From assembly GCA_037953625.1 (NCBI GenBank), contig CM075656.1, positions 87,377,001 to 87,441,000 on the forward strand: a stretch of DNA of 64,000 nucleotides, in the 5' to 3' direction. The translations under genes were made by a program, and so were the position numbers. A model generated the notes under the pieces. The model saw nothing but the letters and a program-made list of their open reading frames with translations, did not search any database and had not been told where the DNA came from. Shown in pieces: positions 54,778 to 64,000 of the stretch. The stretch is from Crotalaria pallida. Its lineage: Eukaryota > Streptophyta > Magnoliopsida > Fabales > Fabaceae. Positions within the stretch are counted from its first letter, which is position 1. Each line of letters opens with the position of its first letter.

Positions 54778-55031
54778 AGTAGCACCAGCCCTTAAACTGG
54801 TGCGCGCCCCTGGGCGCACAGTCTGCTGTGCGCGCTGGTGCCTTCCGTGCTGGCTGGTGCGCGTTGGCTTGAGATTGATGCACCAACTGGTGCGTCTGGT
54901 GCATGCTTCCTGCGCACCGGTGCAAGATTCTGGTTCTACATGCGTGGTGCAGTTTGATGCACCAACTGGTGCTGGCCCTCCACGCACCGGTGCATGCGTC
55001 TGGCTAGCCGGTGCGTCCCGTGCGCACCGGT
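54778..55031. repeat. GC-rich block of GGTGC / GCACC motifs
   Basis: About twenty copies of TGGTGC, GGTGCG or GCACC(G/A) occur in 250 bases, many combined as the palindromes GCACCGGTGC and GCACCAACTGGTGC (GATGCACCAACTGGTGC twice, near 54876 and 54956). Surroundings are strongly AT-rich. The frames on both strands are by-products of the motif. Origin unknown; it sits between the captured transaminase exons and the right subterminal array of the CACTA element. Confidence 0.8.
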
Positions 55032-55997
55032 GCTATAATTTTTTTTAATACATTCCAAAACCTTCCTAAAAATAAAATACCTAATAAAACATTAAAATTT
55101 CATTTTCTTATAATTATTTAACTTAAAACTTCTAATTACTTAATTAATTCCATTCTTATAATTTCATTTATTTTTTGCTTCACAAGTATTCAATTAATTT
55201 CACTCCTTTATTTATGTTGTTGCTAGTTTGTTACAGGTTTAACATTATTGGAATAAAAGTGACATTGGCCATGCATATGGAGATGAGAAGATATTTTGCT
55301 TATGTTAGAAATTTATGTCATGGGCTTTGAAGTGTTATTTTGGATTATTAGTTACTAAATACATTTTTTATTTTTAATATTTTAGGCTGATGTAATATCG
55401 TGACTCAATAGAATGCTAAAGACATTCTCTATATTAGATTGTTGAGATTTGAGTTCATTATTTATGGGCAATTTAATAATATAAAATTTATTTATTATTT
55501 TTAATTATTATCAATCATACTTCAGAATTTAAAGTTCAAAATGACTTTATCAGGATTATTATTTTTTTTAATATAAATAATGGCTATTGCAACGACAATT
55601 TTGTCGTTTAAAAAATCAAAAGGATTTTGCAACGACAATGTCGTTGCCAATAATACTAAGTCATTGGTAACAAGAAAGGTAAGCCACGTCAGCAATAAGG
55701 TATCATTGGCAACGATAAATGTCGTTGCCAATGATACTAAGCCATTGGCAACGACTAATATCGTTACCTAAAAGGTAAGCCACATCACCCTGTTATTGCA
55801 TTTTTGGCAACGACAAATTATTTGTAACGACAAATGTCGTTGCATAACCGGTGTGAATCGCAACAAAGGGTTGTCGTTGCGATACTTTTTCGCTACGCCC
55901 TGATCCGTCGTTGCGAAAAATATTATTTTTCGCAACGACTTTTCATTTTTTGCAACGACTTTTGTTGTTGCAATTGGCCGACTTTCTTGTGGTGAAA

Positions 55998-56445
55998 TCC
56001 ATGATATACATACATATTTTGGACGAGGGCATATCGAAAATATATTTTTTGAAATTTCCGACACTTCAAAACCAAAAACTATATAATACTTCATTTGTTT
56101 CATATATAGTGTGTTTTAAGGTTATGCATAGATTTTAACAAAAAAAAATTGACAGAAGGACCAAAAATGCAAACGGAAGTAAACTTAAAGAACCACTTTC
56201 GAATAAAAAAAACTTAAGAGAACACTTTAAAATAAAGAAATAGCTTAAAAGGAAAAAAAAAAGTTTTAGCCTAAAAAAACAATATAAGTTTTCATAGAAA
56301 AATTACAAAATCTGAACTTTTAATTGGTTAAATTTACCGATTTCTAATGAATACATGGCACTCTTCAGTTTATAACACTGCATGAAATACATTTTTATTT
56401 AACCACAAAGGAAGGTTGTGCACTCTGAAGAAAAAATTGATACGT
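55998..56445. other. Intergenic AT-rich DNA right of the CACTA element
   Basis: Nothing recognised. Confidence 0.45.
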
Positions 56446-56737
56446 ATTCCCTCCGGTTTTTATTATAGATTATATTCTAGATGATTTTCTTGGTCCTAAT
56501 TATAAGTCACTTTATATTTCTTATGTATCATTTATTGTTTTTTTTTTTGCTCTTATTAAATGCTTTGACTATCTAAATGTTTTTTGTTGTTCATTAATTA
56601 GTGTTAATTTTCGAATAAAAGTTGAGAAGGTAAAATTGTAATGTTATAATATATTCTCATATAATTCATAAAACCAACTGTTTTTCTTAACATGTGTAAT
56701 TCGATTAAGTATGTCCCGTGATAAAGACCGGTGGAAG
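56446..56737. repeat. Stowaway-type MITE, diverged
   Basis: The left end TTCCCTCCGGTTTTTATTAT and the right end complementary to AAAGACCGGTGGAAG. Inner phrases TTCTTGGTCCTAATTATAAG and TTCATTAATTAGTGT match the copy at 60787-61083. Confidence 0.7.
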
Positions 56738-57006
56738 CTAAGTATAAGTTTTTGCTTATTCAACCATTTTAGATTTGTTCAATGATTACTTAAGACGGGG
56801 AAGTTTTTTTTTTTAAAAAAAAAATAATTATTAACAGATTAATAAGCTTTTTTTTTATTAACACTGAAACATCTTTGATAAAAGCCAAAAATGGACCTAT
56901 TTGGAAACCCTACAGTCTTAATTAAACCCAAATAAAAAATATATATATATTTTACAAATAATACTACAAACATTCCATACAGAAAATAATTATGCAAACA
57001 TTAGTT

Positions 57007-57158
57007 TTTTTTTCTTTTTTTGTTGGGGAGATACCTACCCCGTCTCAAAAGCGTCTTCCTCATAAATTATGGGAATGTCCGCACTAGGCAGGAGTCGAAC
57101 ACGCGATCCCGCAAATCAATGCCCTCACCCTTTGCCAGCTAGGCTAGACCCACGGGAC
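57007..57158 (-). mobile_element. tRNA-derived SINE, family 3, with 18-bp target duplication
   Basis: Read on the minus strand: GTCCCGTGGGTCTAGCC, A box TAGCCTAGCTGG, B box GTGTTCGACTCC, then a body with GAGACGGGGTAGGTATCTCC and an A-rich tail. A perfect duplication ATTATGCAAACATTAGTT flanks it (56989-57006 and 57159-57176), showing a young insertion. Confidence 0.92.
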
Positions 57159-57176
57159 ATTATGCAAACATTAGTT

Positions 57177-58351
57177 AGTGTAAGTAAAAACTTTACTCTT
57201 CGAACATTATTTTTGATAATTAACTCCTCTCATAGTTAGGTCCTCTCCTTTAAAATAAAATAAGACTCGCTCACTATTATATCTAACTTTTATTGATAAA
57301 ATTCAATTAACACTATAAGAAAAATGTAGTAGCTAGTATGTGTTGCAAAAATTTGAGTGTCTACTAAATACAAATGGTTGGGTCCTATTTACCCTTTATA
57401 AAATTAAAATTCATTTTACATTCATTACCTAAAAAAAAGTATCGTAGTTTCAGATTTTGTTTTACAAAAAGAAACATAATATCATCTATATGTAATTGGC
57501 TATCATTTTCAACATTTCTAAAACTTTTATTTATGCTTGGGAGATTGACGTTTCAAGAGATAAGTTAAGGTCCTTTTCATTTCTCAAGATAATGGGCAAA
57601 ATCGTCTTAGCCATTATATCAAATAAATAATTATGACTAGTATTGGATAAAAGAAATTGACAAAAATACAAAAAATGAAATGAAAAGATCTCCATATTTA
57701 AGAGATAGGCGAGAATTAGAGCTTCTATGTTCTACTCATGCAGCACTTAGTTAAATTTGCGGCTTTCCCTTATTACTGTGGATTTTATTTTTTATTTAAA
57801 AAAAAATAGAGGCAACGATTGAGAATAAAAAATGGAAAATAACCACATAAAAAAAAAAAAAAAGTTCAAATGATGGCAAAATTTGAAAAGAATCATTTTA
57901 TTTATTTTCACTAGAATTGTTGTGTCTACTAATATAAAACTGATAAAAGCTTCACCAAGAACTACTACTGATTCTATTTTCGAGTCAAAGAAACTCACTC
58001 CACAATCATTGTTACAAATAAACCAGTGATCAGACATACACCATTATTATTCTCTCTTTTATATTGATCTGATATACACCAAATGCGAAATGCTAACTGA
58101 ATGAAAACACAGAAAATGTTTCCTAACTCATAAGATTCCTTCCCTTTTCCAGTGAGAGAAAGAATTCCTAATTCCCTATCATATTCCACTTATTAGAGAA
58201 ACTTCACAATCTTTGTTACAATTACAAACCGCACTTTACTACAAACAACTCCTAAAAATGAAATTAACTCCACAATCATTATTACAAATCCGTGATCAGT
58301 AGTAAAGATAATGCGAAATACTAAACGAAATGCTAACAGAATAACCGTTTT
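57177..58351. other. Intergenic and 3' flank of the exonuclease-fold gene
   Basis: AT-rich. A segment with TCCACAATCATTGTTACAAA-type phrases appears twice (about 57990-58030 and 58265-58295), an imperfect duplication that is probably within the 3' UTR of the minus-strand gene. No coding sequence is supported. Confidence 0.4.
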
Positions 58352-58996
58352 CTAACTATCAGCAATCTTCTTCCAAACCTTGTTTCTCTTGGCAATGAGG
58401 AACGCACATTGAGCTTCGATGCAAGCAAACAGAATCTGCTCTTGGCTCAGACGAATCTGGCCACTCCAATCGCTGAATTTGATCTCATCCTTATGCTCCA
58501 CCTCAATCCCGAGACAAAGCTTCGCAATTCCACTCACTGATTTGATCTGATCGGTGTCCGCGGGGTCCGTGCAGCAGGTACCGAGATCAAAAGGATCCAT
58601 ATGCATCTTCAAACGGTGCTTCGAATCCTCAAGCTTCTTTCGATGAGATTGGTTGAAGAATCCGACGAAGCGGTTGGTACGGTGCAGTAGGAACGTGCGG
58701 AGGAACTCCGGAACGGTGTCGGCGAGAGAAAGCTGGAAGATAAGGCACAGGCTTCCTACGCAGAGCTGCAATGTGTGAGGCGGAGGGTTATCGGTGCCGT
58801 CGGGAGTGCACTGAACGCCGAGGCCAACGATTAGGCGGTGGCGGTACATGGCGTAATCCTGGAGTGTGGAGTATAGCCACTCTTTGACGATGGAGGGGGT
58901 GGCGGTTACAGTGACGATAGTGGGGACATTTTCGTTGTTGAGGTTGACGGTGTAGACGCTTTTGCTTAAGTGATAGCGAAGGGCGATGGTGGCCAT
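58352..58996 (-). CDS. Werner-type 3'-5' exonuclease-fold protein, probably catalytically dead
   Basis: 214 residues in one exon. The start MATIALRYHLSKSVYTVNLN (58996) is preferred over an upstream in-frame ATG at 59056, because the paralogue at 62003 begins at the same point and the leader (CTCTTCTTGTAACCGTCTT) aligns as non-coding. The DnaQ/RNase D fold is recognisable: VGLGVQCTP near residues 57-65, TLQLCVGSLCLIFQL (75-89), FVGFFNQSHRKKLE (110-123) and LSQEQILFACIEAQCAFLIA (183-202). Active family members have D-x-E in the first motif, D in the second, and Y-x-x-x-D in the third. Here they are G60-x-Q62, H118, F190 and E194, so every metal-binding position is changed. A nucleic-acid-binding or scaffolding role is possible. 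It is transcribed away from its two relatives. Confidence 0.85.
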   Translation of the reverse strand: MATIALRYHLSKSVYTVNLNNENVPTIVTVTATPSIVKEWLYSTLQDYAMYRHRLIVGLGVQCTPDGTDNPPPHTLQLCVGSLCLIFQLSLADTVPEFLRTFLLHRTNRFVGFFNQSHRKKLEDSKHRLKMHMDPFDLGTCCTDPADTDQIKSVSGIAKLCLGIEVEHKDEIKFSDWSGQIRLSQEQILFACIEAQCAFLIAKRNKVWKKIADS

Positions 58997-59384
58997 TTTT
59001 TTCAAGACGGTTACAAGAAGAGGAGAGAGAGAGAGAGTGTTTTGGTGGCTTGGCAATACGCACGTGACACAAAACGGTTAAAAGTGGATGCGTTCCCGCT
59101 TTGGGGGCTGTGATATTGTACGAACACCTGCATCTTGAGTAGTGAAGCAGCGAATTCTTTTTCACCGAAAAATAAAAATGATTTTTTTAATAAAAATTAT
59201 TTCTATGGTGGAATAACATTTAAAATGTACAAATTTAAAAAAAATGTAAAAATTTAATATATTGTTTTAACTTTATGTTTGTGTTAATTATTGAAAATTA
59301 TGACCCATCAAATCAGTGTAGTTGAATAATGATATTTTTTTATTTTTATAAATAAGACTTAAAAAACAATTGGAAAATAGTATT
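58997..59384. promoter_or_regulatory. 5' UTR and upstream region of the minus-strand exonuclease-fold gene
   Basis: A (CT)n leader (complement of 59016-59038) resembles the CT-rich leader of the plus-strand paralogue. Nothing further is recognisable. Confidence 0.35.
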
Positions 59385-59640
59385 TCCTTTGTTTTTATGT
59401 ATAAGACTTTTTTTTGACAGATTTTTAAGCCCATTAAAAAAATTAATTAATTTATTTAATTATATTTAGGAAATGTGAACATTTGATGTATATATTTTCT
59501 AAACCATCTTTATTAATAGCATTGGAAATCCAAAAATATAAGTTAAATAGGGATGTTTATGGAAAAAAAATTAATTATAGTTGAAAATTGACATAGAATC
59601 TTATATATAGAGATAAAATAAAAATGTCAAAATGGTTTTA
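59385..59640. repeat. Diverged Stowaway-type MITE
   Basis: TTTCCTTTGTTTTTATGTATAAGAC on the left, and ATATATAGAGATAAAATAAAA on the right, correspond to internal parts of other Stowaway copies. The GGAGGGAG terminus is lost. Confidence 0.45.
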
Positions 59641-59876
59641 TAATATATTGTATTAAACCAAAACATATATTTATATAAATAATTTTTTTAATGAAATAAA
59701 TAAGCTAATAAGTCAAATTATTGATTTATACTCCACAGGCACATCAAATTTTGTTCAAACCACTGACAAGTAGAGAAATGTAATTTTAAAAATAAAAAGT
59801 AAGAAAATTAAATTGTTCAACAAAAAAAAATAAGTTAAATGAGTGATTATTTTGTTGGGAGTTACTAACATGCAAT

Positions 59877-60402
59877 TAGCATTGGCAATTTGGGCGAGCA
59901 GGTGGGCATGGGCGCATGCCCGCACGCCTGGGCGGGCGGGCGGGCTTGTGGGCGGCCCACTTTAATTAAAAAAAACTCATAAAAAGGTCAAAAATTGAAA
60001 AATGCTAACGGTACGTAACTAACGTAAGGCTATAAATTACTCAAAATACTCAAAAACACATAAAAACAATCAATGAAAGGCTGAAAGCAAAACAATCGGT
60101 CAAGCAGTTAAATAAAAATTAAGCAATCAATTAAATTTGTGCTGGATCAGAATGACAATCAATTTTTTTTTTAAAAAGTAATCAGTACTTAGAATTAGGA
60201 AACATATGACATATGTTTTTTATTTTGAAAATTAATGGGCGGCCCGTGGGCGGCCCGCCGCCCGCCCAAGAATGCCCGCTAAAATAATGGGCAGGGCGGG
60301 CAGGCATTTTGTTTTGCTGGGCTTAAAATCAATGTCGTGCCCACAAAAAATTGTGGGCGGGCGGGCAGGCCCCATGGGCATCCGTCCTAGTTGCCAATGC
60401 TA
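59877..60402. mobile_element. Non-autonomous hAT element, GGGCGGCC-rich, with 8-bp target duplication
   Basis: Termini TAGCATTGGCAA (59877-59888) and TTGCCAATGCTA (60391-60402) are perfect inverted repeats, flanked by CATGCAAT on both sides (59869-59876, 60403-60410). The subterminal regions are made of GGGCGGGC/GCCCGCC units around an AT-rich core. It has the same architecture as 2761-3275 but a different GC-rich repeat unit. No coding region. Confidence 0.93.
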
Positions 60403-60786
60403 CATGCAATATAAATTTGGATGGTTGCTATGCAACCCGTTGTTAGACTCATAGGAATTTGTTACATAATACATGTATGTCATGTCATTGCTTAAAGCAT
60501 AATATTGAGAACGTGAAAAAGAAGAAGGAGCAGTTCTAGCAAAACTGAAACAACTTTAATTTTTTTTCTAAGTAATGTTTTTGAAAATTAAAAGTTATAA
60601 TTTGTGTAAATGTACAAAGGAGTAGTTTTTATGTTGGACTAAATTGCAAAAATCAATTTTGACTACTTTAAACAATGACATAACATACATATATTAGGTG
60701 ACAAATTCTTATTAGTCTAACAAAAGGTTGTATAACAACCATTCAAATTTAGATTGCATGTTAGAAATATTCTATTTTATTACCTA

Positions 60787-61083
60787 CTCCCTCTGGTCCT
60801 ATATATAGGACACATTATAGAAAGTTTTCTTGGTCCTAATTATAAGACTCTTTATATTTTCTATGCATCGTTTATTGATTTTTATCTTTTTTGACTTTGT
60901 TAAATGATTTGATTATCTATGTGTTTTTTGTTATTCATTAATGGGTGTGAATTTTCCAAAAAAGAAGTTGAAGAGGTAAAAATGTAATGTTACAATATAT
61001 TCTTATATAATTCATAAAATCAACCATTTTTCTTGATATGTGTAATTCGGTTAAGTATGCCTTATAATAAAAACTGGAGAGAG
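60787..61083. repeat. Stowaway MITE
   Basis: The left end TA|CTCCCTCTGGTCCTATATAT is clear. The right end (AAAACTGGAGAGAG) is slightly worn. It shares its interior with 56446-56737. Confidence 0.75.
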
Positions 61084-61275
61084 TGCTAGAGTAAGTTGCA
61101 TGCATATCATACAGAATGCGGCTGTTCTTACAATATTGCAACCCACAAAGCGGGAACTCACCAACTTTATCCGTTTCGCGTTTGTGCACTTAGCTAAAAG
61201 AAACCCAACAAACAAAAGCCACTGCCATACTCTCTCTTCCATTCTCATTCTTCTTTGTAACCATCTTCAAAATCA

Positions 61276-61440
61276 TCGCCACCATCACCCTCCGCTTATT
61301 CAACAATAAGCGAACCCTCTCCACCGTCAACTTCAATGGAACCGAAATCACCGTAACCGTAACCACCACCCCCTCCACCGTCATCGAGTGGCTAGACTCC
61401 GCTCTCCAGCACAACAACCGCAAATTGTTAGATACTGTAA
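61276..61440 (+). pseudogene. N-terminal fragment of a third exonuclease-fold paralogue
   Basis: Reading from 61276, ATC at the position of the start codon (ATG in the relatives) is followed by an open frame ATITLRLFNNKRTLSTVNFN, then GTEITVTVTTTPSTVIEWLD, then SALQHNNRKLL. It aligns with residues 1-50 of the genes at 62003 and 58996. The upstream leader CTCTTCCATTCTCA also matches that of the 62003 gene. The frame ends at a TAA inside a Stowaway-like repeat (from about 61441), so the exonuclease motifs are missing. Lost start plus truncation make it a pseudogene. Confidence 0.85.
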
Positions 61441-61701
61441 TAATATAAGATCATTTTTGGGTTTTTAAGTTGGTTCTATTTATAAGACTTTATTTCAATT
61501 CTTAATAGCATTTAATTATTTTTGTTTTATATAAATACTCTTATTAATTTAACATTTTTTAAAATTTTAATAATAATTATAAGAGTAATTTTGAAAAAGT
61601 ATATCAAATTTTCACATTTCCAATACCACTAAAAAATTTAACTACCCTCGGTAAAAATGAAAAATCCCAAAAGATTGTTATATATAAAACGAGAGAGGGA
61701 G
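61441..61701. repeat. Stowaway-like MITE truncating the pseudogene
   Basis: The right end ACGAGAGAGGGAGA is a worn Stowaway terminus. The interior (TCTATTTATAAGACTTTATT, TCACATTTCCAATACCACTA) matches the copies at 49155 and 62962. The left end is not intact. Confidence 0.6.
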
Positions 61702-62002
61702 ATCATTAATATTATTTCGCCATTATTTTCATCCATAATTTTACTTTACTAGCTAATTTTTTAATTTAACATAAAAAACAACTATTAATACTTAGTTAAC
61801 TTCAAAAAAAATTTCATTTAAGAAAAAAACACTTCTAAAGAATGTTTGAATAGAAAAGAAGGTAGTAATCGCACAACAACTATTAAAAGGCACTGCCACT
61901 CTCTTTCTTTCTGCTCTCTCTCTCTCTTCTGCAAAAATCAACACTGCAGATATTTTCTCTTCCATTCTCACCCTTCTCTGTAAACGTCACCGTCTTCAAA
62001 AA

Positions 62003-62623
62003 ATGGCCTTCATCGTCAACCGCTTCCACTTCCCCAACCGAAGCATCTACACCGTCAACCTCCACGGAACTCATATCATCACCACCGTAACCGCCACTCC
62101 CTCCATCGTCCGTAAGTGGCTATCCACCACGCTCTACCACCGCCGCTACGATAACTGCTTCGTCGTCGGCCTCGGTGTCCAGTGGACTCCCCACGGCGAC
62201 CCTCCGGCAGAGACCTTGCAGCTCTGCATCGGCCACCGCTGCCTCATCTTCCAGCTCTGCTACACCGACCGCGTCCCGTTGAAACTCCGGCGATTCCTCA
62301 TGGACCCTGACAACACCTTCGTAGGGTTCTGGAACCACTCCGATCGTGTCAAGCTGCGTGGATCGCTTCATCGTTTGGAGATGTGCAAGGATCCGGTTGA
62401 TCTGAGGCTCCACGTGGTAACGGAATACCACGAGAACCTGTCACGTGCTCAGACGAGGGTGATCGTGAAGAAATGTCTCGGGTATGACGTGGAGAGGGGT
62501 AATGACGTCAGCAAGAGCTATTGGCGTGTTGGAGTTCTGAGCGAAGAGCAGGTTCTGTACGCATGCGTCGACGCTCACTGCGCGTTTCTCGTTGGGAGGT
62601 TTTGCACTGCTTTGGGAAATTGA
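62003..62623 (+). CDS. Werner-type 3'-5' exonuclease-fold protein with altered active site
   Basis: 206 residues, one exon, GC-rich at third positions unlike its surroundings. Motifs of the DnaQ/RNase D fold: VGLGVQWTP (55-63), TLQLCIGHRCLIFQL (71-85), FVGFWNHSDRVKLR (106-119), then DPVDLR, and LSEEQVLYACVDAHCAFLVG (179-198). D114 of the second motif and Y186/D190 of the third are kept, but the first motif has G58-x-Q60 in place of the essential D-x-E. Two-metal catalysis should therefore fail, although less completely degraded than in the minus-strand paralogue. A TATA-like CTATTAAAAGG (about 61880-61890) and a CT-rich leader lie upstream. It belongs to a local cluster of three, with the broken copy 560 bases upstream in the same direction. 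Confidence 0.87.
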   Translation: MAFIVNRFHFPNRSIYTVNLHGTHIITTVTATPSIVRKWLSTTLYHRRYDNCFVVGLGVQWTPHGDPPAETLQLCIGHRCLIFQLCYTDRVPLKLRRFLMDPDNTFVGFWNHSDRVKLRGSLHRLEMCKDPVDLRLHVVTEYHENLSRAQTRVIVKKCLGYDVERGNDVSKSYWRVGVLSEEQVLYACVDAHCAFLVGRFCTALGN

Positions 62624-63634
62624 TAAGACGTAAATTTTAAAATCGATGTGCATTTTCTTTTTCCGTTGTTTTTGTTTTATGATTGCTGATGATTCGACAG
62701 AATACTCGTTTAATTTTGTGGTGATTTGACAGAATATTAGGTGTGTCTGTATTTTCGTGCTTATCAGACTTTAGGAAGATCGGTGATGTAGCATTGTAGG
62801 CTTGTAGCATTCATTACTTCCAATTTGTCCAATCGTTCTCGCGGGTTATCTTTGGAGTAATTCTAGGGTCTCGAGAATGAAAAAACCTTGTGGTTTCGTT
62901 GACACTTTTTGCTTTTTACAGTAAAAGTTTTGTTGACACTTGAATGCAAAAGAAATGAATATCCTATTTATAAAATTTTTTTTGGTTTTTTACTCGCACA
63001 AGTAAAGTGGATAAATTTGTTAGTGATATTGAAAATGAGAAAATTTGATATATTTTTATAGAGATGTTAGTAGAAAGAAGTAATTAAATGCTATTGAAAA
63101 TTGAAAAAAAGTCTTATAAATAGGATCAAAATAAAAACCTCAAAAAGGTCTTATAAATAGGACTGAACTGAGTATATCTTTTGATACACATGAATATTGT
63201 GTGAGGTTAATGATTGAATGTGAAATTTTTTTAGGGATTTCAGATTTGTTTGTTATTTTTCAAATGAAAATGAAGCAACTTAACGTAGTACTGTATTGCA
63301 TATGTTGGTCGATTGGTTCATCAAATTTAAAAGTATTCCATAATTATAATTTGAGTAACATATCGATTAGTTTATGACATTAAACTTGTCAAATTAGTTT
63401 TTTGATATTATTGAAATTTTAAATTAGTCATCGAGATAGAAAAACGTGAGTCATGTTGATGAATGTTGTTAATAATTCATAAACTCAAAGACCAATTTGA
63501 CTTATGTTCACAATTTTAAGGACTAATTTAACTGATAATCAACGATTTTTTGTTTTTTTGCCAAAATAATGTTGTTTTGACCATTTCGTTAATCTATATT
63601 AAGGACTAGTGACACTAACTAACATTAGGAGTTA
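62624..63634. other. 3' flank and intergenic, with a Stowaway relic
   Basis: About 62962-63175 contains TTTATAAAATTTTTTTTGG...TCTTATAAATAGGA, an old Stowaway copy without clean ends. No gene recognised. Confidence 0.4.
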
Positions 63635-63928
63635 CTCCCTCTGTCCCTTAATATAAGTCACTTTTATCTAATTCATGCAGATTAAGAAAAATAATTATTA
63701 CTCTCAATTTGATCAAAAAATATGTTTTCATTCCAAGATTACCCTTATTAAAAACTTTACAACTTTATTCATTTCTCTTTATTGTAATTATTACCCTATA
63801 ACCCCTATGCAATTATGAGGGGTATATTTGGAATAAATTCTTTAATACTACCTAGATACTCTAAAACGACTTATAAAAAGGGACACCAATCCACCAAAAT
63901 GGTGCCCTATATTAAGGGACAGAGGGAG
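63635..63928. mobile_element. Stowaway MITE
   Basis: Ends CTCCCTCTGTCCCTTAATAT and the complement of ATATTAAGGGACAGAGGGAG are perfectly inverted over 20 bases, with TA beside each. It is the best preserved copy in the window. Confidence 0.92.
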
Positions 63929-64000
63929 TAATATGAATTACGTTTTGCTATCAAATAAATTAATTTGAAATTTCGAAAATATTAATATGAATTACGTTTG

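Larger units (their letters stand above)
50312..55994. mobile_element. Non-autonomous CACTA (En/Spm) element, 5.7 kb, with captured gene pieces
   Basis: The left end CACTACAAGAAAAACC and the right end (complement) CACCACAAGAAAGTCGG are the hallmark of CACTA elements, with AAA duplicated outside both (50309-50311 and 55995-55997). Subterminal arrays of GCAACGAC/GTCGTTGC occupy about 50330-50530 and 55585-55970 in both orientations, the expected transposase binding arrays. No transposase was found. The interior carries a GC-rich first-exon-like block, aspartate aminotransferase exons and other exon-like pieces. Confidence 0.93.

Noticed and set aside
54688..55048. Cys/Arg/Thr-rich frames on both strands, toxin-like at first sight
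   Set aside because: They arise from the repeated GGTGC/GCACC motif; similar composition on both strands and no signal peptide.

Overview
The window is nuclear DNA of a dicot plant, most probably a legume. The basis is an AT-rich background, plant-style genes with short exons and AT-rich introns, a nuclear tRNA-Trp, and a dense mix of plant transposon families (hAT, PIF/Harbinger, Mutator-like, CACTA, Helitron, Stowaway, tRNA-derived SINEs, a solo LTR). No bacterial, organellar or viral gene was found. All calls come from reading the sequence; no database was searched.

Genes are sparse. From left to right: a pectin methylesterase/invertase inhibitor running off the left edge (- strand); a tRNA-Trp (-); a two-exon, very acidic, probably nuclear protein (-, 5945-7277); a small tail-anchored membrane protein (+, 19469-19717); a complete ten-exon poly(A) polymerase (+, 25878-31089); a small TATA-driven membrane or secreted peptide (-, 37661-37876); a two-exon protein with a transmembrane segment (-, 43826-45205); and a cluster of three paralogues of a Werner-type 3'-5' exonuclease fold (58352-58996 on -, a broken copy at 61276-61440, and 62003-62623 on +). 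The two intact exonuclease-fold genes lack the first catalytic D-x-E pair, so they look like pseudo-enzymes.

The rest is mostly mobile DNA, and many elements can be bounded exactly by target-site duplications. Two Helitrons of one family lie at 8156-9940 (-) and 15951-18635 (+). A complete PIF/Harbinger element (9955-14647) carries both its genes, with a single nonsense codon in the transposase. A Pack-MULE (14723-15648) carries a spliced piece of a ribosomal P2 gene. A related Mutator-like element (46896-47718) sits inside an old hAT. A 5.7 kb CACTA element (50312-55994) carries aspartate aminotransferase exons and other captured DNA. GC-rich hAT elements lie at 2761-3275 and 59877-60402, a 1.7 kb solo LTR at 32021-33752, and SINEs, Stowaways and other MITEs fill the remainder.

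The most unusual points are: an inverted, split copy of poly(A) polymerase exon 5, 25 kb from its parent and interrupted by a hAT; gene capture by two different DNA transposons in one window; a tRNA-Trp-like insertion inside a Stowaway; the inactive-looking exonuclease cluster; and a GC-rich block of GGTGC/GCACC motifs inside the CACTA element.
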